Shown one piece after another: positions 37,005 through 46,723 of a DNA stretch of 64,000 bases. The stretch is taken from NCBI GenBank assembly GCA_029233925.1, contig JARGOX010000014.1, positions 1 to 64,000 of the forward strand, written 5' to 3'. The notes under the pieces were generated by a model, which saw only the letters and a program-made list of their open reading frames with translations, did no database searches and had not been told where the DNA came from. A program made the position numbers and the translations under genes. Each line of letters opens with the position of its first letter. Position 1 is the first letter of the stretch. Origin of the DNA: Rhizobiaceae bacterium (lineage in GTDB: Bacteria > Pseudomonadota > Alphaproteobacteria > Rhizobiales > Rhizobiaceae).

Positions 37005-37649
37005 TTATAAAAACTGCCAGACGGTGGTCTTCTTGATGTCCGAATCTTCCAGCGCCCGGGTGACAGGCACCTGATAGATGGCCAGTTCTTCAAGCCGGTC
37101 GAGCGGACAATAGGACCGACCCGGATCCCCGATCAGCACGCTTGCGCCTCGCCGGGTCAGCGCATCAAACCATGGTATCAACAATCCGGCCAGCGCCTGG
37201 TCATAAAATACATCGCCGGCCAGAACGACCTCCCAGCCATCGTCAGTTCCGATGATGTCGTCACAACGCATGGCGATGGCGGTTTCATTGTGTTCGGCAT
37301 TCATCGCTATTGCCATGGATGACCAGGGATCAATATCGCTGGCGGTCACAGCACCGGCTCCCGCCTTATTTGCAGCTATGGCAACCAGCCCCGACCCAGA
37401 GGCAAAATCGAGTACGGATTTGCCGCGGATTACGTCTCGATGATCCAACAGATAGCGGGCGAGCCCCTGTCCTCCTGCCCAGGCAAAGGCCCAATAGGGC
37501 GGAGGCAGGCCGATCGCCTCCAGCTCTTCTTGCGTTTTCAACCAGAGATCATGGGCTTCTGTGGCCAGATGCAGGGAAATTTCCGGCACATGCGGCGGTG
37601 TCATGAGGGTTGTATTGTTCCCAATGAAAACTTGCGCTTCGGTTTTCAT
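37005..37649 (-). CDS. SAM-dependent methyltransferase, ETF-beta lysine methyltransferase-like
   Basis: 214 residues. The SAM-binding motif VLDFASGSGLVAIAANKAGA is clear, followed by ASDIDPWS and a conserved AGDVFYDQ. The pattern, with PPYWAFAWAGGQGLARYLLD before motif I, fits the METTL20/ETFB lysine methyltransferase group, which methylates electron-transfer flavoprotein beta near its acceptor site; bacterial members exist in Rhizobiales. ATG 37649 is preceded by AAAGGA. It is the last gene of the tsaD-led run. Confidence 0.8.
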   Translation of the reverse strand: MKTEAQVFIGNNTTLMTPPHVPEISLHLATEAHDLWLKTQEELEAIGLPPPYWAFAWAGGQGLARYLLDHRDVIRGKSVLDFASGSGLVAIAANKAGAGAVTASDIDPWSSMAIAMNAEHNETAIAMRCDDIIGTDDGWEVVLAGDVFYDQALAGLLIPWFDALTRRGASVLIGDPGRSYCPLDRLEELAIYQVPVTRALEDSDIKKTTVWQFL

Positions 37650-37675
37650 AAATCCTTTCTGGGTGGTCTCCAAGA

Positions 37676-38104
37676 TTATCGCGGTGGATCACTGAGGTTG
37701 CCCATTCGGCAAACCTCGAGATATTCATCCTCGGTCACCGGCTGGACAGACAGGCGCATCGATGTGACCAGTGCCATGTTGCTCAAGGCGGGATTGGCTT
37801 TTACATCCTTGAGCGTGACCGGTTTCGGCATGTCGCAGACTGCCTTGATGTCGACGCATTCCCAACGGGCATCCTCGGTCGTCGTATCCGGATGCACTTC
37901 CTGGCAGACTTCGACAATACCCACGACTTCCAGTCCCTCATTGGAGTGATAAAAGAAGCCCTTGTCGCCAAGTTTCATGGCCCGCATGTTATTGCGCGCC
38001 TGATAATTGCGAATGCCGTCCCATTGCTCTCCCAATTCGCCCTTGGCCTTTTGATGGTCCCAGGACCATTTGAACGGTTCGGATTTGAAAAGCCAAAAAG
38101 CCAT
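37676..38104 (-). CDS. EVE domain protein
   Basis: 142 residues, a single EVE (PUA-like) domain: MAFWLFKSEPFKWSWDHQ, WDGIRNYQARNNMRAMKLGD, GFFYHSNEG and a C-terminal LSVQPVTEDEYLEV. Related THYN1 proteins bind modified bases in DNA or RNA. It starts 2 bases after the YciI-like gene ends, so the two are cotranscribed. Confidence 0.9.
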   Translation of the reverse strand: MAFWLFKSEPFKWSWDHQKAKGELGEQWDGIRNYQARNNMRAMKLGDKGFFYHSNEGLEVVGIVEVCQEVHPDTTTEDARWECVDIKAVCDMPKPVTLKDVKANPALSNMALVTSMRLSVQPVTEDEYLEVCRMGNLSDPPR

Positions 38105-38106
38105 GC

Positions 38107-38400
38107 TCAGGTCTCCGGATTGTTGAATGTCCAGGTGTAGGGTCGAATGTCCACGGCCGCGAACAGGCCTGCCTTGGCATAAGGATCACCGGCGGCGATT
38201 TCTCTGGCGCTCTGTTTGCTGTTGGCCTCGATAATGACAAGGCTGCCACAGGGTTTGTCATTGTCGTCCAGGAAGGGTCCTGCCATTTTCAGGATACCAC
38301 GGTCGTTCAGATCCGTGAGAAAGGCCACGTGATCTGGTCGGGTTTTCATCCGCAGGTCGAGACTTTCGGGTTTATCATTGCAGATCACAGCATAGAGCAT
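38107..38400 (-). CDS. YciI-like protein
   Basis: 97 residues, begins MLYAVICNDKPESLDLRMKT and has the family's conserved RPDHVAFL and AGPFLDDNDKPCGSLVIIEA, with a DPYAKAGLF end. YciI proteins are small ferredoxin-like folds, sometimes dehalogenase-like, of unknown role. ATG 38400 has AAAGGA upstream. It lies between gpsA and the EVE gene. Confidence 0.9.
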   Translation of the reverse strand: MLYAVICNDKPESLDLRMKTRPDHVAFLTDLNDRGILKMAGPFLDDNDKPCGSLVIIEANSKQSAREIAAGDPYAKAGLFAAVDIRPYTWTFNNPET

Positions 38401-38521
38401 GGATATTCCTTTCAGCATTGCATTGTCGTAAAACCGCGCCGTATTGCCCGGCTGAATTTTGTTGTATTGTCGTTCTGTTCCCTCGGAACCCGCACAATGC
38501 TTGTTAAGCATGCGCCTGTTC

Positions 38522-39517
38522 TTACTCCGATTTGAGTGGCCGTGTCATCAGGTCACCGATGGCGCTGTCGACGCCGAGATTTCCCAGCAGGATAGACGAG
38601 ATGGCATTCGTGATCGGCATGTCGATGTGTTTTTCGCGGCTGATCTGTGCAGCAACACTTGCCGTATAGGCCCCTTCCGACAAGGGCGCGCCAGGCGCCA
38701 TGAGCTGTTCCGGCGTGCTGCCTTTTCCCAGTGCCAGGCCAAAATTCAGATTGCGTGACTGGCGGCTGGTTGCTGTTAGCACCAGATCGCCGAGGCCGGA
38801 AAGTCCGGCAACGGTTTCCGGTCTGCCGCCATGGGCGGTGGCAAACCGCATGAGTTCGGCCAGACCACGTGCAATCAGGGCGGCCTTTGCCGATTCGCCA
38901 AGCCCGCGTCCCTCGACGATACCGCAGGCAATGGCGATCACATTTTTCAATGCGCCGGCAATTTCGACGCCAACCACGTCATCGGATGCATAGAGCCGAA
39001 AGGTGCTGCCTGAAAGGCTCCTGGCCAGACTTTCGGCAATCGCGCGATCGGTGCTGGCGATTGTCATGGCTGTGGGCAGGCCCTTTGCAATATCTGCAGC
39101 AAAGCCGGGGCCTGAGAGAACGGCAACGGGATTGTCAGGCATTTCCGCCGCAATGACCCGATCCAGAAACAGGCCGCTGGACTGTTCCATGCCCTTGGCA
39201 CACAGGATCAGCCTGGCGTCAGGTGCTATGAAGCCGCGATAGGTCCGGGCCGCCGCCCTGATGGCCTGCGAGGGCATCACGAACAAAATGATGTCCGCTG
39301 CTTCGAGGCACCGGGGATCTGCCGTCGCCTGCAGTTCATCGGGAAGCATTATGCCTGGAAGGGCGGTCTCATTGGTCCTCTTGCGCTGGATGGATTGCAT
39401 CTGTTCATGGTTGCGTCCGAGCAGCGTGACCGGCTGGTGTTGGCGGGCGATGACCGTTGCCAGTGCGGTGCCAAAAGCACCGGCGCCAATGACGACAATG
39501 CTTGCGGGTTGCTTCAT
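38522..39517 (-). CDS. gpsA: NAD(P)-dependent glycerol-3-phosphate dehydrogenase
   Basis: 331 residues. The Rossmann motif [16 protein letters not shown] opens the protein, and [19 protein letters not shown] contains the catalytic Lys. It makes sn-glycerol-3-phosphate for phospholipids. Its start overlaps the tsaD stop by 4 bases, a translationally coupled pair conserved in alphaproteobacteria. Confidence 0.96.
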   Translation of the reverse strand: MKQPASIVVIGAGAFGTALATVIARQHQPVTLLGRNHEQMQSIQRKRTNETALPGIMLPDELQATADPRCLEAADIILFVMPSQAIRAAARTYRGFIAPDARLILCAKGMEQSSGLFLDRVIAAEMPDNPVAVLSGPGFAADIAKGLPTAMTIASTDRAIAESLARSLSGSTFRLYASDDVVGVEIAGALKNVIAIACGIVEGRGLGESAKAALIARGLAELMRFATAHGGRPETVAGLSGLGDLVLTATSRQSRNLNFGLALGKGSTPEQLMAPGAPLSEGAYTASVAAQISREKHIDMPITNAISSILLGNLGVDSAIGDLMTRPLKSE

Positions 39518-40605
39518 GCCTTGGCGCCCCGCTTTCCATGACCGATCAGCGATGCGGATTGTTCATCAAGGGGCCAGCGTGAACGCGGTGCAACCTCCAG
39601 TCCGTCAGCAGCAAAGTTCAGTGCCATGCGTTCAGCCGCCGCCCAGGCAATCATCACGGCATTGTCGGTGCACAATGCGATCGGCGGGGCAACGAATTGA
39701 AAACCCTTCTTGCGGCACAGGTCCTGCAGCGCCAGACGGATCTGCTGGTTGGCTGCGACACCGCCGGCGACCACCAGAGCGGGGGCCTGGCCGACCCGTT
39801 CTTCATTGAACCGGTCGAGACTGCGGCCGACACGCTCACGCAGGGTTGCGGTGATGGCGTGCTGGAATGAGGCGCAGATATCGGCCACATCCTGCTCGGC
39901 CAATGGCACCAGGGTCTGGGCTGTTTGTCGCACGGCGGTTTTCAGCCCGGAAAAGGAAAAGTCGAGACGTTTGTCTCCGCGTAACGGCATCGGCAGATTG
40001 AAGCGCTTTGCATCGCCGCGAAGGGCCATTCTTTCGACGGCAGGGCCACCCGGATAATCAAGACCAAGCAATTTGGCGGTCTTGTCGAAGGCTTCACCCA
40101 GGGCATCATCTATGGTTGTTCCCCATCGCTGATAGTCACCCACGCCGCGCACCAGCAGCATTTGCGTGTGACCACCCGATACCAGCAGCAGCAGGTAGGG
40201 AAAGGCAAGACCATCTGTCAGGCGGGCCGTCAGCGCATGACCTTCAAGATGGTTGATCGCATAGAGCGGCTTGTCGGTCGCCGCTGCCAATGCTTTTCCC
40301 GTCATCAGACCGACGATCAATCCACCGATCAATCCGGGCCCCGATGTGGCGGCGATGGCATCGACCTCAGACAGTGAGACCTCCGCTTGGCTGAGCGCCT
40401 GTTCGATCAGGCCGTCGAGTGCCTCGACATGCGCACGGGCGGCAATTTCCGGCACGACGCCACCGAAGGCTGCGTGTTCCTCCAACTGGCTGAACACGAC
40501 GCTGGAGAGGATCTCCCCGCTGCCATCAGCATTGCGCTGAACAACAGCGGCGGCTGTTTCGTCGCAGCTGGTTTCGATGCCGAGTATGCGGATTGTTGTT
40601 TCCAT
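39514..40605 (-). CDS. tsaD: tRNA N6-adenosine threonylcarbamoyltransferase TsaD
   Basis: 363 residues. [16 protein letters not shown], the metal-binding H-x-x-x-H in [14 protein letters not shown], and LLVSGGHTQ are present. It transfers threonylcarbamoyl to A37 of ANN-decoding tRNAs with TsaB and TsaE, not in this window. The frame is open to 40923, but conserved sequence starts at [11 protein letters not shown]. It is divergent from hemC with 72 bases between starts. Confidence 0.96.
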   Translation of the reverse strand: METTIRILGIETSCDETAAAVVQRNADGSGEILSSVVFSQLEEHAAFGGVVPEIAARAHVEALDGLIEQALSQAEVSLSEVDAIAATSGPGLIGGLIVGLMTGKALAAATDKPLYAINHLEGHALTARLTDGLAFPYLLLLVSGGHTQMLLVRGVGDYQRWGTTIDDALGEAFDKTAKLLGLDYPGGPAVERMALRGDAKRFNLPMPLRGDKRLDFSFSGLKTAVRQTAQTLVPLAEQDVADICASFQHAITATLRERVGRSLDRFNEERVGQAPALVVAGGVAANQQIRLALQDLCRKKGFQFVAPPIALCTDNAVMIAWAAAERMALNFAADGLEVAPRSRWPLDEQSASLIGHGKRGAKA

Positions 40606-40677
40606 AGACCGTTTCGATGATTGCGGAACGTTGAATTCATGTTTACCTGTGCCTCTGGTAATTACGGAATTCAACAG

Positions 40678-41607
40678 ATGCAAACAAAACCTTTTCGAAT
40701 CGGAACGCGCGGCAGCCCGCTGGCACTGGCACAGGCCGTGGAAACCCGGGACCGGCTGATGGCCGCGCATGGGTTGCCGCAGGAGGCCTGCGAGATAGTC
40801 GTGATCTCGACCAAGGGGGATCGGGTCACCGATCGCCCGCTTTCGGAGATCGGTGGAAAGGGCTTGTTCACCGAGGAAATTGAAGCCCAACTCGCAGATG
40901 GCCGAATCGACATCGCCGTTCATTCCTCAAAGGACATGCCGACCCAATTGCCAGAAGGTCTTTATCTGTCGGCGTTTCTGCCCCGTGAAGATGTTCGCGA
41001 TGCCTTCATTGGTCGTGCAGCCTCCACAATCGACCAATTGCCGCAGGGGGCCGTGGTGGGCACCTCATCGCTGCGGCGTCAGGCGCTGGTGCGCCGCAAT
41101 CGCCCGGATTTGAAAGTCATCTCGTTTCGCGGTAATGTTCAGACCAGAATGCGCAAACTCGAAGAAGGCCAGGTCGATGGTACGCTTTTGGCGCTGGCGG
41201 GTTTGAGGCGGCTTGGCAGGGAAGATTACGCAACGGATATTCTGAACACAGACACATTTCTTCCGGCGCCCGGCCAGGGTGCTATTTGCATTGAAAGCCG
41301 TTGCGGTGATGGCCCTATCGATTCCATGCTGGCTACCATCAACCACCGGGAAACCGAAATGGCGCTCACCTGCGAACGGGCGTTTCTTGCGTCGCTTGAC
41401 GGGTCATGCCGCACGCCCATTGGTGCATTGGCAAGGATTGACGGCACGCGGATGCAGTTTTCCGGGCTGATCCTGACACCGGATGGCAAAACAAGCTTTG
41501 AGGTGACCCGCGAGGGTGCGGCAAGTCAGGCGCTGGAGCTGGGCCAATCGGCGGGTGAGGAAATCAAGATGAAGGCTGGACCGGGGTTTTTTGAAAGCTG
41601 GATATAG
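40678..41607 (+). CDS. hemC: Porphobilinogen deaminase (hydroxymethylbilane synthase)
   Basis: 309 residues: [28 protein letters not shown], and the dipyrromethane-cofactor Cys in [11 protein letters not shown] near residue 243. It joins four porphobilinogens into hydroxymethylbilane. ATG 40678 has GGAA upstream; a TTG at 40621 would lengthen the N-terminus without conserved sequence. It starts a four-gene run of haem and envelope genes. Confidence 0.96.
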   Translation: MQTKPFRIGTRGSPLALAQAVETRDRLMAAHGLPQEACEIVVISTKGDRVTDRPLSEIGGKGLFTEEIEAQLADGRIDIAVHSSKDMPTQLPEGLYLSAFLPREDVRDAFIGRAASTIDQLPQGAVVGTSSLRRQALVRRNRPDLKVISFRGNVQTRMRKLEEGQVDGTLLALAGLRRLGREDYATDILNTDTFLPAPGQGAICIESRCGDGPIDSMLATINHRETEMALTCERAFLASLDGSCRTPIGALARIDGTRMQFSGLILTPDGKTSFEVTREGAASQALELGQSAGEEIKMKAGPGFFESWI

Positions 41608-42360
41608 ATGCGCGTCCTTGTCACACGACCTGAACCCGGCGCAAGCCGCACAACCGCCACTTTGCTCGAAATGGGTCATCAGCCGCTTGTCATGTCGCTG
41701 ACGCGCACCATTGCACTGAAGGCCAGCAAAGCAAAACTGCAGGCAGGCGGGGCCGGTGCCTTTGCAGTTACCAGCGCTGCGGCCATCGCCTGCTGGCACC
41801 GCCTCGGCATAGACCCCCAATGTTTCGGAATGCCGCTCTATGTTGTCGGCTCCCGGACGGAAGAAGCGGCCATGGACGCCGGATTTCTCGATGTGCGCAT
41901 GGGAGGGGGAGATGGCAGGCAATTGGTTGCTGTCATCCTTGGTGATCTCGATTCCGGCAAACTGTGGCTGTCTTCGGAAGAGAAGCTCGTCTATGTCGCC
42001 GGAAAAATCCGTCACGGATGTTTTGAAGACGGAATCAGGGCTGAAAAATTGCCGATTTCACTGGTGGAAGTCTATGATACACAGAATATAAGTTATTCAA
42101 CTGACTTTGTGTCAAAGCTTTTTATGCCTGAACCACCAGATGCCATCGCGTTTTATTCCCGCAATACCGGTGAAGCGTTTTTCCACCTCGTCGAGCGGGA
42201 AAATCTGTTGAATCGTCTGAAGAAGTGCCGGTTTTTATGCCTGAGCGGTCAGGTATCGGGGATCATACCAGACCAATTTCGCGGTCAGATCCTCATCGCT
42301 GCCTTTCCGGACGAGGCGAGCCTGCTGGCGCTGCTTGATTCAGGTCATACACTATCCTGA
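41608..42360 (+). CDS. hemD: Uroporphyrinogen-III synthase
   Basis: 250 residues, starting on the base after the hemC stop. MRVLVTRPEPGASRTTATLL and the two-lobe alpha/beta layout (VTSAAAIACW; AIAFYSRNTGEAFF) are typical of this poorly conserved enzyme. It cyclises hydroxymethylbilane with D-ring inversion. The assignment is supported strongly by position after hemC. Confidence 0.92.
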   Translation: MRVLVTRPEPGASRTTATLLEMGHQPLVMSLTRTIALKASKAKLQAGGAGAFAVTSAAAIACWHRLGIDPQCFGMPLYVVGSRTEEAAMDAGFLDVRMGGGDGRQLVAVILGDLDSGKLWLSSEEKLVYVAGKIRHGCFEDGIRAEKLPISLVEVYDTQNISYSTDFVSKLFMPEPPDAIAFYSRNTGEAFFHLVERENLLNRLKKCRFLCLSGQVSGIIPDQFRGQILIAAFPDEASLLALLDSGHTLS

Positions 42361-42469
42361 CGAATTCGCGCTTATATCGCTTCCATAGGGAATACGCCGG
42401 TACTAGGTTCATCCGAGACTTAAGAGTGGTCCGAAATATTCTTCATTTGTCATTTCGAGAGGATTCTCC

Positions 42470-44161
42470 ATGGCACAGGGCAGCAAGCCACGTCACTCGC
42501 GCAGCACGCGCATACCGGTAACCATTGATCTGGAGCCAGAGGCCATCAGCAAGGGCGCTGCTGCCAAAAAGGATGCGGGCGCGACAAAGCAGACAGCTAC
42601 GCCAGGTGACAAGCCGGCGTCTGGCGCCGCCAAGCCCGCTTCAGTGGCGACACCTGACACGAAGAACACACCTGCGGATACCCCAGCGACGTCATCAGGC
42701 GTTGCTGCCACGGACAAGCAGAGTTCTGAATCCGCGCGTAAATCGACCATTCCGTCGATTAAGGCTGGTTCGTCGGACAGGCTGGAGAGTGCAAAGCAGA
42801 CCGATTCGGTGAAAAATGCTGCGCCAGCATCAAACGCTCCAGAATCTGCTGCGCCTGCAGCCAAAACCGCTGACCCGGGGAAATCTCCGTCTGCAGGAAC
42901 GGCATCCGCTAACAGTGGATCGTCAGCAAAATCTGCATCCGGAAATGGTGGCGGCAGTGCTGGCGGAAGCCGCAGTGGCGGCTTTGGTGCCATCGGCGCG
43001 GGTCTGGCAGGCGGTGTTGTGGCGATCGCCCTTTATGCAGGTCTGCAATGGGGCGGTGTTCTTCCCAATCTGGGCTCTGGCAGCGCAGGCTCGAGCAGCG
43101 CGGATTCCGGCAGCGTCGGCGCCACGCTTTCTGCCGATGTGACAGCGCAGCTTGATGCGTTGAAGCAATCGGTAGCGGCGCTCGAAAATTCGGCGAAGAG
43201 CGGATCGGAATCGATTGTCGAGGGGCTGGAAGGCCGCATTGGCGCTTTGGAGACGCGGGTGGAATCGTCCGTGACTGGACAGAGCAGTGCCTTGCCGGCG
43301 GACCTGGAAGAGAAAATTGCCAGCCTTGAGGAAAAGGTGGAATCTTTGCAGGCATCCGGCAGCAATGATGGGTCTTCGCAATTGCAGGAAAAATTGCTGG
43401 CAGTCGAGAAGGTGCAAAACGAACAGGCAACGGCTTTGAGCGGTTTGCAGGCATCGTTCTCGGGACTGGAAAGTGCATTGAAATCCGCTGGTCAGCAGCA
43501 GACCCAGACATTGCAATCCCTGCAGTCCCGATTGGACGCTGTTGAAAAAACCCTCTCGGGGCCGCGTGAAGATATCAAGGTGGCACGGGCGATTGCCGCA
43601 GCCAGTCTGAAAGCGGCGATTGACCGCGGTGGATCTTTCATGGCGGAACTGGAGGCTTTTGCCAGTGTTGATGGCAGCAATGGGCAAGGCGGGACGGCAG
43701 ACAGCGCGTCTGTTGATCAGCTTCGCACCTATGCGGCCAGTGGCGTGCCGTCACGGTCAAATCTGCTGGCAAGTTTCCCAGCCGCTGCCGATGCAATGAT
43801 CGATGCAGCCAATGGCGGCAATTCCGATGCCGGTCTGGTTGACCGCCTGCTCAACAGTGCCACATCGCTGGTGAAAATTCGCCCGGTCGGGGACGTTTCC
43901 GGTGACAGTGTTCAGGCTATTGTTGCCAGAATGGAAAGCCGTTTGGCCAATGGTGACCTGCAGGGCGCCCTCAATGAATGGAAGACACTGCCGGAAAAAG
44001 CGCGCAGCGCATCCGCCGGTTTTTCGAAGAACCTGGAAGCGCGTATAGAGGTTGAAAAACTGGTAACAGGCACGCTGAGTGCGGCCTTGCCGACAAGCCC
44101 GGCGAGCGCAGGGTCGCAAACCCAACCCGCCCAACAGACCGATGCAGGGAGCCAGAATTAA
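42470..44161 (+). CDS. Mitofilin/Mic60-like inner-membrane protein (COG4223)
   Basis: 563 residues. Residues 1-165 are a low-complexity Ala/Ser/Pro/Lys-rich cytoplasmic region, one membrane span follows at about 170-192 (GLAGGVVAIALYAGL), then a coiled coil (repeated LE/LQ heptads, about 215-370) and a C-terminal helical mitofilin-like domain. Alphaproteobacterial relatives of Mic60 shape inner membranes and sit next to haem genes, as here. It is followed with a 1-base gap by hemY. Confidence 0.85.
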   Translation: MAQGSKPRHSRSTRIPVTIDLEPEAISKGAAAKKDAGATKQTATPGDKPASGAAKPASVATPDTKNTPADTPATSSGVAATDKQSSESARKSTIPSIKAGSSDRLESAKQTDSVKNAAPASNAPESAAPAAKTADPGKSPSAGTASANSGSSAKSASGNGGGSAGGSRSGGFGAIGAGLAGGVVAIALYAGLQWGGVLPNLGSGSAGSSSADSGSVGATLSADVTAQLDALKQSVAALENSAKSGSESIVEGLEGRIGALETRVESSVTGQSSALPADLEEKIASLEEKVESLQASGSNDGSSQLQEKLLAVEKVQNEQATALSGLQASFSGLESALKSAGQQQTQTLQSLQSRLDAVEKTLSGPREDIKVARAIAAASLKAAIDRGGSFMAELEAFASVDGSNGQGGTADSASVDQLRTYAASGVPSRSNLLASFPAAADAMIDAANGGNSDAGLVDRLLNSATSLVKIRPVGDVSGDSVQAIVARMESRLANGDLQGALNEWKTLPEKARSASAGFSKNLEARIEVEKLVTGTLSAALPTSPASAGSQTQPAQQTDAGSQN

Positions 44162-44162
44162 C

Positions 44163-46127
44163 ATGACCCGTTTGCTGATTTATATTCTTGCTGTCTTGGC
44201 CTTTGCTATTGGATTTGCATGGCTTGCCGAAAGGCCTGGCGATCTTGTTTTGAACTGGCAGGGCCAGCGTATCGAAACGTCCCTGATGTTTGCGGTGGCG
44301 GTCATTGTCTCGCTGATGGCGCTGATCATGTTCAGCTGGTGGCTTATTCGCAGCGTTCTGGCTTCGCCGCAGATGATAACGCGCTATTTCCGTGCCCGCA
44401 AAAGAGATCGTGGTTATCAGGCGCTGTCGACAGGTCTGATTGCGGCGGGCTCTGGTGATGCGGCCACCGCACGCAAGATGACCCAGCGGACCATTGGGCT
44501 GCTCAGCGCTGATCAGGAGCCTTTGATTCATCTGCTTGATGCGCAAACTGCGTTGATCGAGGGCAAGAATGATGAGGCGCGCGCAAAATTTGAGGCCATG
44601 TCCGAGGACCCGGAGACACGGGAACTGGGTCTGCGCGGCCTCTATCTGGAGGCGCGTCGGCTTGGCGCTCTGGAGGCGGCCCAGCATTATGCCGAACAGG
44701 CGGCAGAAACAGCGCCGCACCTGCCCTGGGCAGCCGAGGCAGCACTGGCCTTCAAATCAGCCGAAGGCGCGTGGGATGATGCCTTGCGCATTTTGGAGAA
44801 ACAGCGGGCTGCACGGGTGATCGACAAGGCGGCAGCGGACCGCAAGAAGGCTGTTCTTCTGACGGCCAGAGCCACGGACAAGCTTGAAGGCGGTGATGTG
44901 TCCGGCGCGCGCACAGATGGTCTGGAGGCCAACAGGCTGGCGGCAACCCTGGTTCCCGCTGCCCTGGTGGCAGCGCAGGCGCTGTTCCGTGAAAACAATC
45001 TGAGCAAGGGATCGCGCATTCTGGAAAAACTGTGGAAGAGCGCACCGCATCCGGAAGTGGCTGAAGCCTATGTTCATGCCCGCCCTGGTGATTCAACCCA
45101 TGACCGGTTGAAGCGGGCACAGAAACTTGAAGGGCTCAAACGCAATCATCGCGAATCCCTGCAGGCAGTCGCCCGGGCAGCGCTGGATGCGCTGGAATTC
45201 AAACTGGCACGCGAGAAGGCAGAGGCTGCATCACGCATGGGTCCCTGTGAAAGCATCTATCTGTTGCTGGCAGATATTGAAGAGGCGGACACCGGCGATC
45301 AGGGCCGGGTGCGCCATTGGCTGGCACAGGCGGTGCGCGCGCCGCGCGATGAGGCCTGGACGGCGGATGGTTATGTGTCCGACCATTGGGCAGCGGTCTC
45401 TCCGGTGACGGGCAAACTGGATGTCTTTGAATGGAAGTTGCCGGTTGAGCAGATTTCCGGACCGGTCCATGATGCCGACAGCATGCGCGATGGCGCGGAA
45501 CAGGCGATCAAAAGCCTTCCGCCGATTGCCGCACCCATTGTTGCGCCCGCTCCTGTCCCCGAAAAGCCAGGCAAGAAGCCCGTGGATCCTGTCCAGAAGG
45601 AACCTGCGCCAGCTGCGAAAGAGCCGGCCAAGCCAGTCGAGGGGCCCAAGGCACCCATGCCCGAAACGGCAGCAACAAAAGTTGCGCCTGCTGTGGAAAA
45701 CGCTGGAAAAAGTGAGGCAAGCCAAGCGGACAAGACGCCTTTGCCGAAAAAAACCGAGGGCAAACCCAAAACATCGGATGGTCCTGAAAAAAAGGATAGC
45801 CCGCAAGAATTGGATGGCCCCGAAAAATCGGATAGAGCCAAGGCAATGGATGGGGACGTCATCGTGGCCGAAAAGCCCACGGCAGCCAAGCCTGTGGTGG
45901 AGGATAAAAAGGCTGACGATGCGCCGCGAGCCAAGGACGCTCTTGACGTGGAACCGGCCATTCGTCAGGCGGCAAGTGTGGGTGAGACCCATATTATAAC
46001 GGATGCAGTTGGCGATGCCCGGGACAAGGCAAAGAAAACTGATTTCCTGGTAAAGCCTATCGATGATCCCGGAATCGACGATGTAACGACGGAAGATGGG
46101 CCAAAATCACGGTTTCGCCTGTTTTGA
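44163..46127 (+). CDS. HemY-like TPR membrane protein with a long C-terminal tail
   Basis: 654 residues. Two N-terminal membrane segments (RLLIYILAVLAFAIGFAWLA and MFAVAVIVSLMALIMFSWW) and the HemY_N domain are followed by TPR-like helices to about residue 430. Residues of about 435-654 are a disordered tail rich in Lys, Pro, Ala and acidic residues. HemY of this family (unrelated to protoporphyrinogen oxidase) has no proven function. It closes the hemC-hemD-Mic60-like run and ends in RFRLF. Confidence 0.88.
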   Translation: MTRLLIYILAVLAFAIGFAWLAERPGDLVLNWQGQRIETSLMFAVAVIVSLMALIMFSWWLIRSVLASPQMITRYFRARKRDRGYQALSTGLIAAGSGDAATARKMTQRTIGLLSADQEPLIHLLDAQTALIEGKNDEARAKFEAMSEDPETRELGLRGLYLEARRLGALEAAQHYAEQAAETAPHLPWAAEAALAFKSAEGAWDDALRILEKQRAARVIDKAAADRKKAVLLTARATDKLEGGDVSGARTDGLEANRLAATLVPAALVAAQALFRENNLSKGSRILEKLWKSAPHPEVAEAYVHARPGDSTHDRLKRAQKLEGLKRNHRESLQAVARAALDALEFKLAREKAEAASRMGPCESIYLLLADIEEADTGDQGRVRHWLAQAVRAPRDEAWTADGYVSDHWAAVSPVTGKLDVFEWKLPVEQISGPVHDADSMRDGAEQAIKSLPPIAAPIVAPAPVPEKPGKKPVDPVQKEPAPAAKEPAKPVEGPKAPMPETAATKVAPAVENAGKSEASQADKTPLPKKTEGKPKTSDGPEKKDSPQELDGPEKSDRAKAMDGDVIVAEKPTAAKPVVEDKKADDAPRAKDALDVEPAIRQAASVGETHIITDAVGDARDKAKKTDFLVKPIDDPGIDDVTTEDGPKSRFRLF

Positions 46128-46253
46128 TCTGTCATCGGGTGGGAAAAATATTTCACACTTTCCCTGAATCATTCTAGATTGCGGACGGGACCGGGACATC
46201 GGGTCAAGGGCTTGAAATGAAATTGGGGCGCACACGTGCGGCAGATTTGTTGA

Positions 46254-46721
46254 ATGTTTGAAAAATTACAGAATTTCCTTCAGTCTCTGGGTGGAGATGA
46301 AAAGGACGCCTTGACCCGCAACGACCCCCGTGTCGCAGCAGCGGCCCTGTTCTTTCATGTGATTGATGCAGATGGGGTTGCTGAGCCTGCCGAACGTGAG
46401 AAGCTGGGTGAATTGTTGAAGAAGCAATATACGCTCGACAAGGCGGATTTGCAGAAGCTTCTGGAGGCCGGAAAGCAGGCCGAGGATGAATCCGTTGATT
46501 TCTATGCATCGACCAGTATCCTCAAGCGGGCGCTCGATAACGAGCAACGTGTGGCATTTATAGAGTTGATGTGGGAACTCGTTTATGCCGATGGCGTGCG
46601 CCATGAGCTTGAAGACAATGTGGTCTGGCGCGTGGCGGAACTGCTGGGCGTGTCGGATCGCGACAGGGTTTTCATGCGACAGCGGGCTGCCGAGCGCGCC
46701 GGTGCGGGAGATGAAAGCTGA
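46254..46721 (+). CDS. TerB-like (tellurite-resistance/Dna-J type) family protein
   Basis: 155 residues, all helical, with the TerB pattern DPRVAAAALFFHVIDADGV, EREKLGELL, and a second half FIELMWELVYADGVRHELED. TerB folds bind metal ions or act as adaptors. There is no other ter gene nearby, so tellurite resistance is not implied. No strong Shine-Dalgarno was seen before ATG 46254. Confidence 0.82.
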   Translation: MFEKLQNFLQSLGGDEKDALTRNDPRVAAAALFFHVIDADGVAEPAEREKLGELLKKQYTLDKADLQKLLEAGKQAEDESVDFYASTSILKRALDNEQRVAFIELMWELVYADGVRHELEDNVVWRVAELLGVSDRDRVFMRQRAAERAGAGDES

Positions 46722-46723
46722 AT

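Noticed and set aside
46254-46721. Tellurite resistance operon
   Set aside because: Only a lone TerB-like gene is present, with no terC, terD or terZ neighbours.
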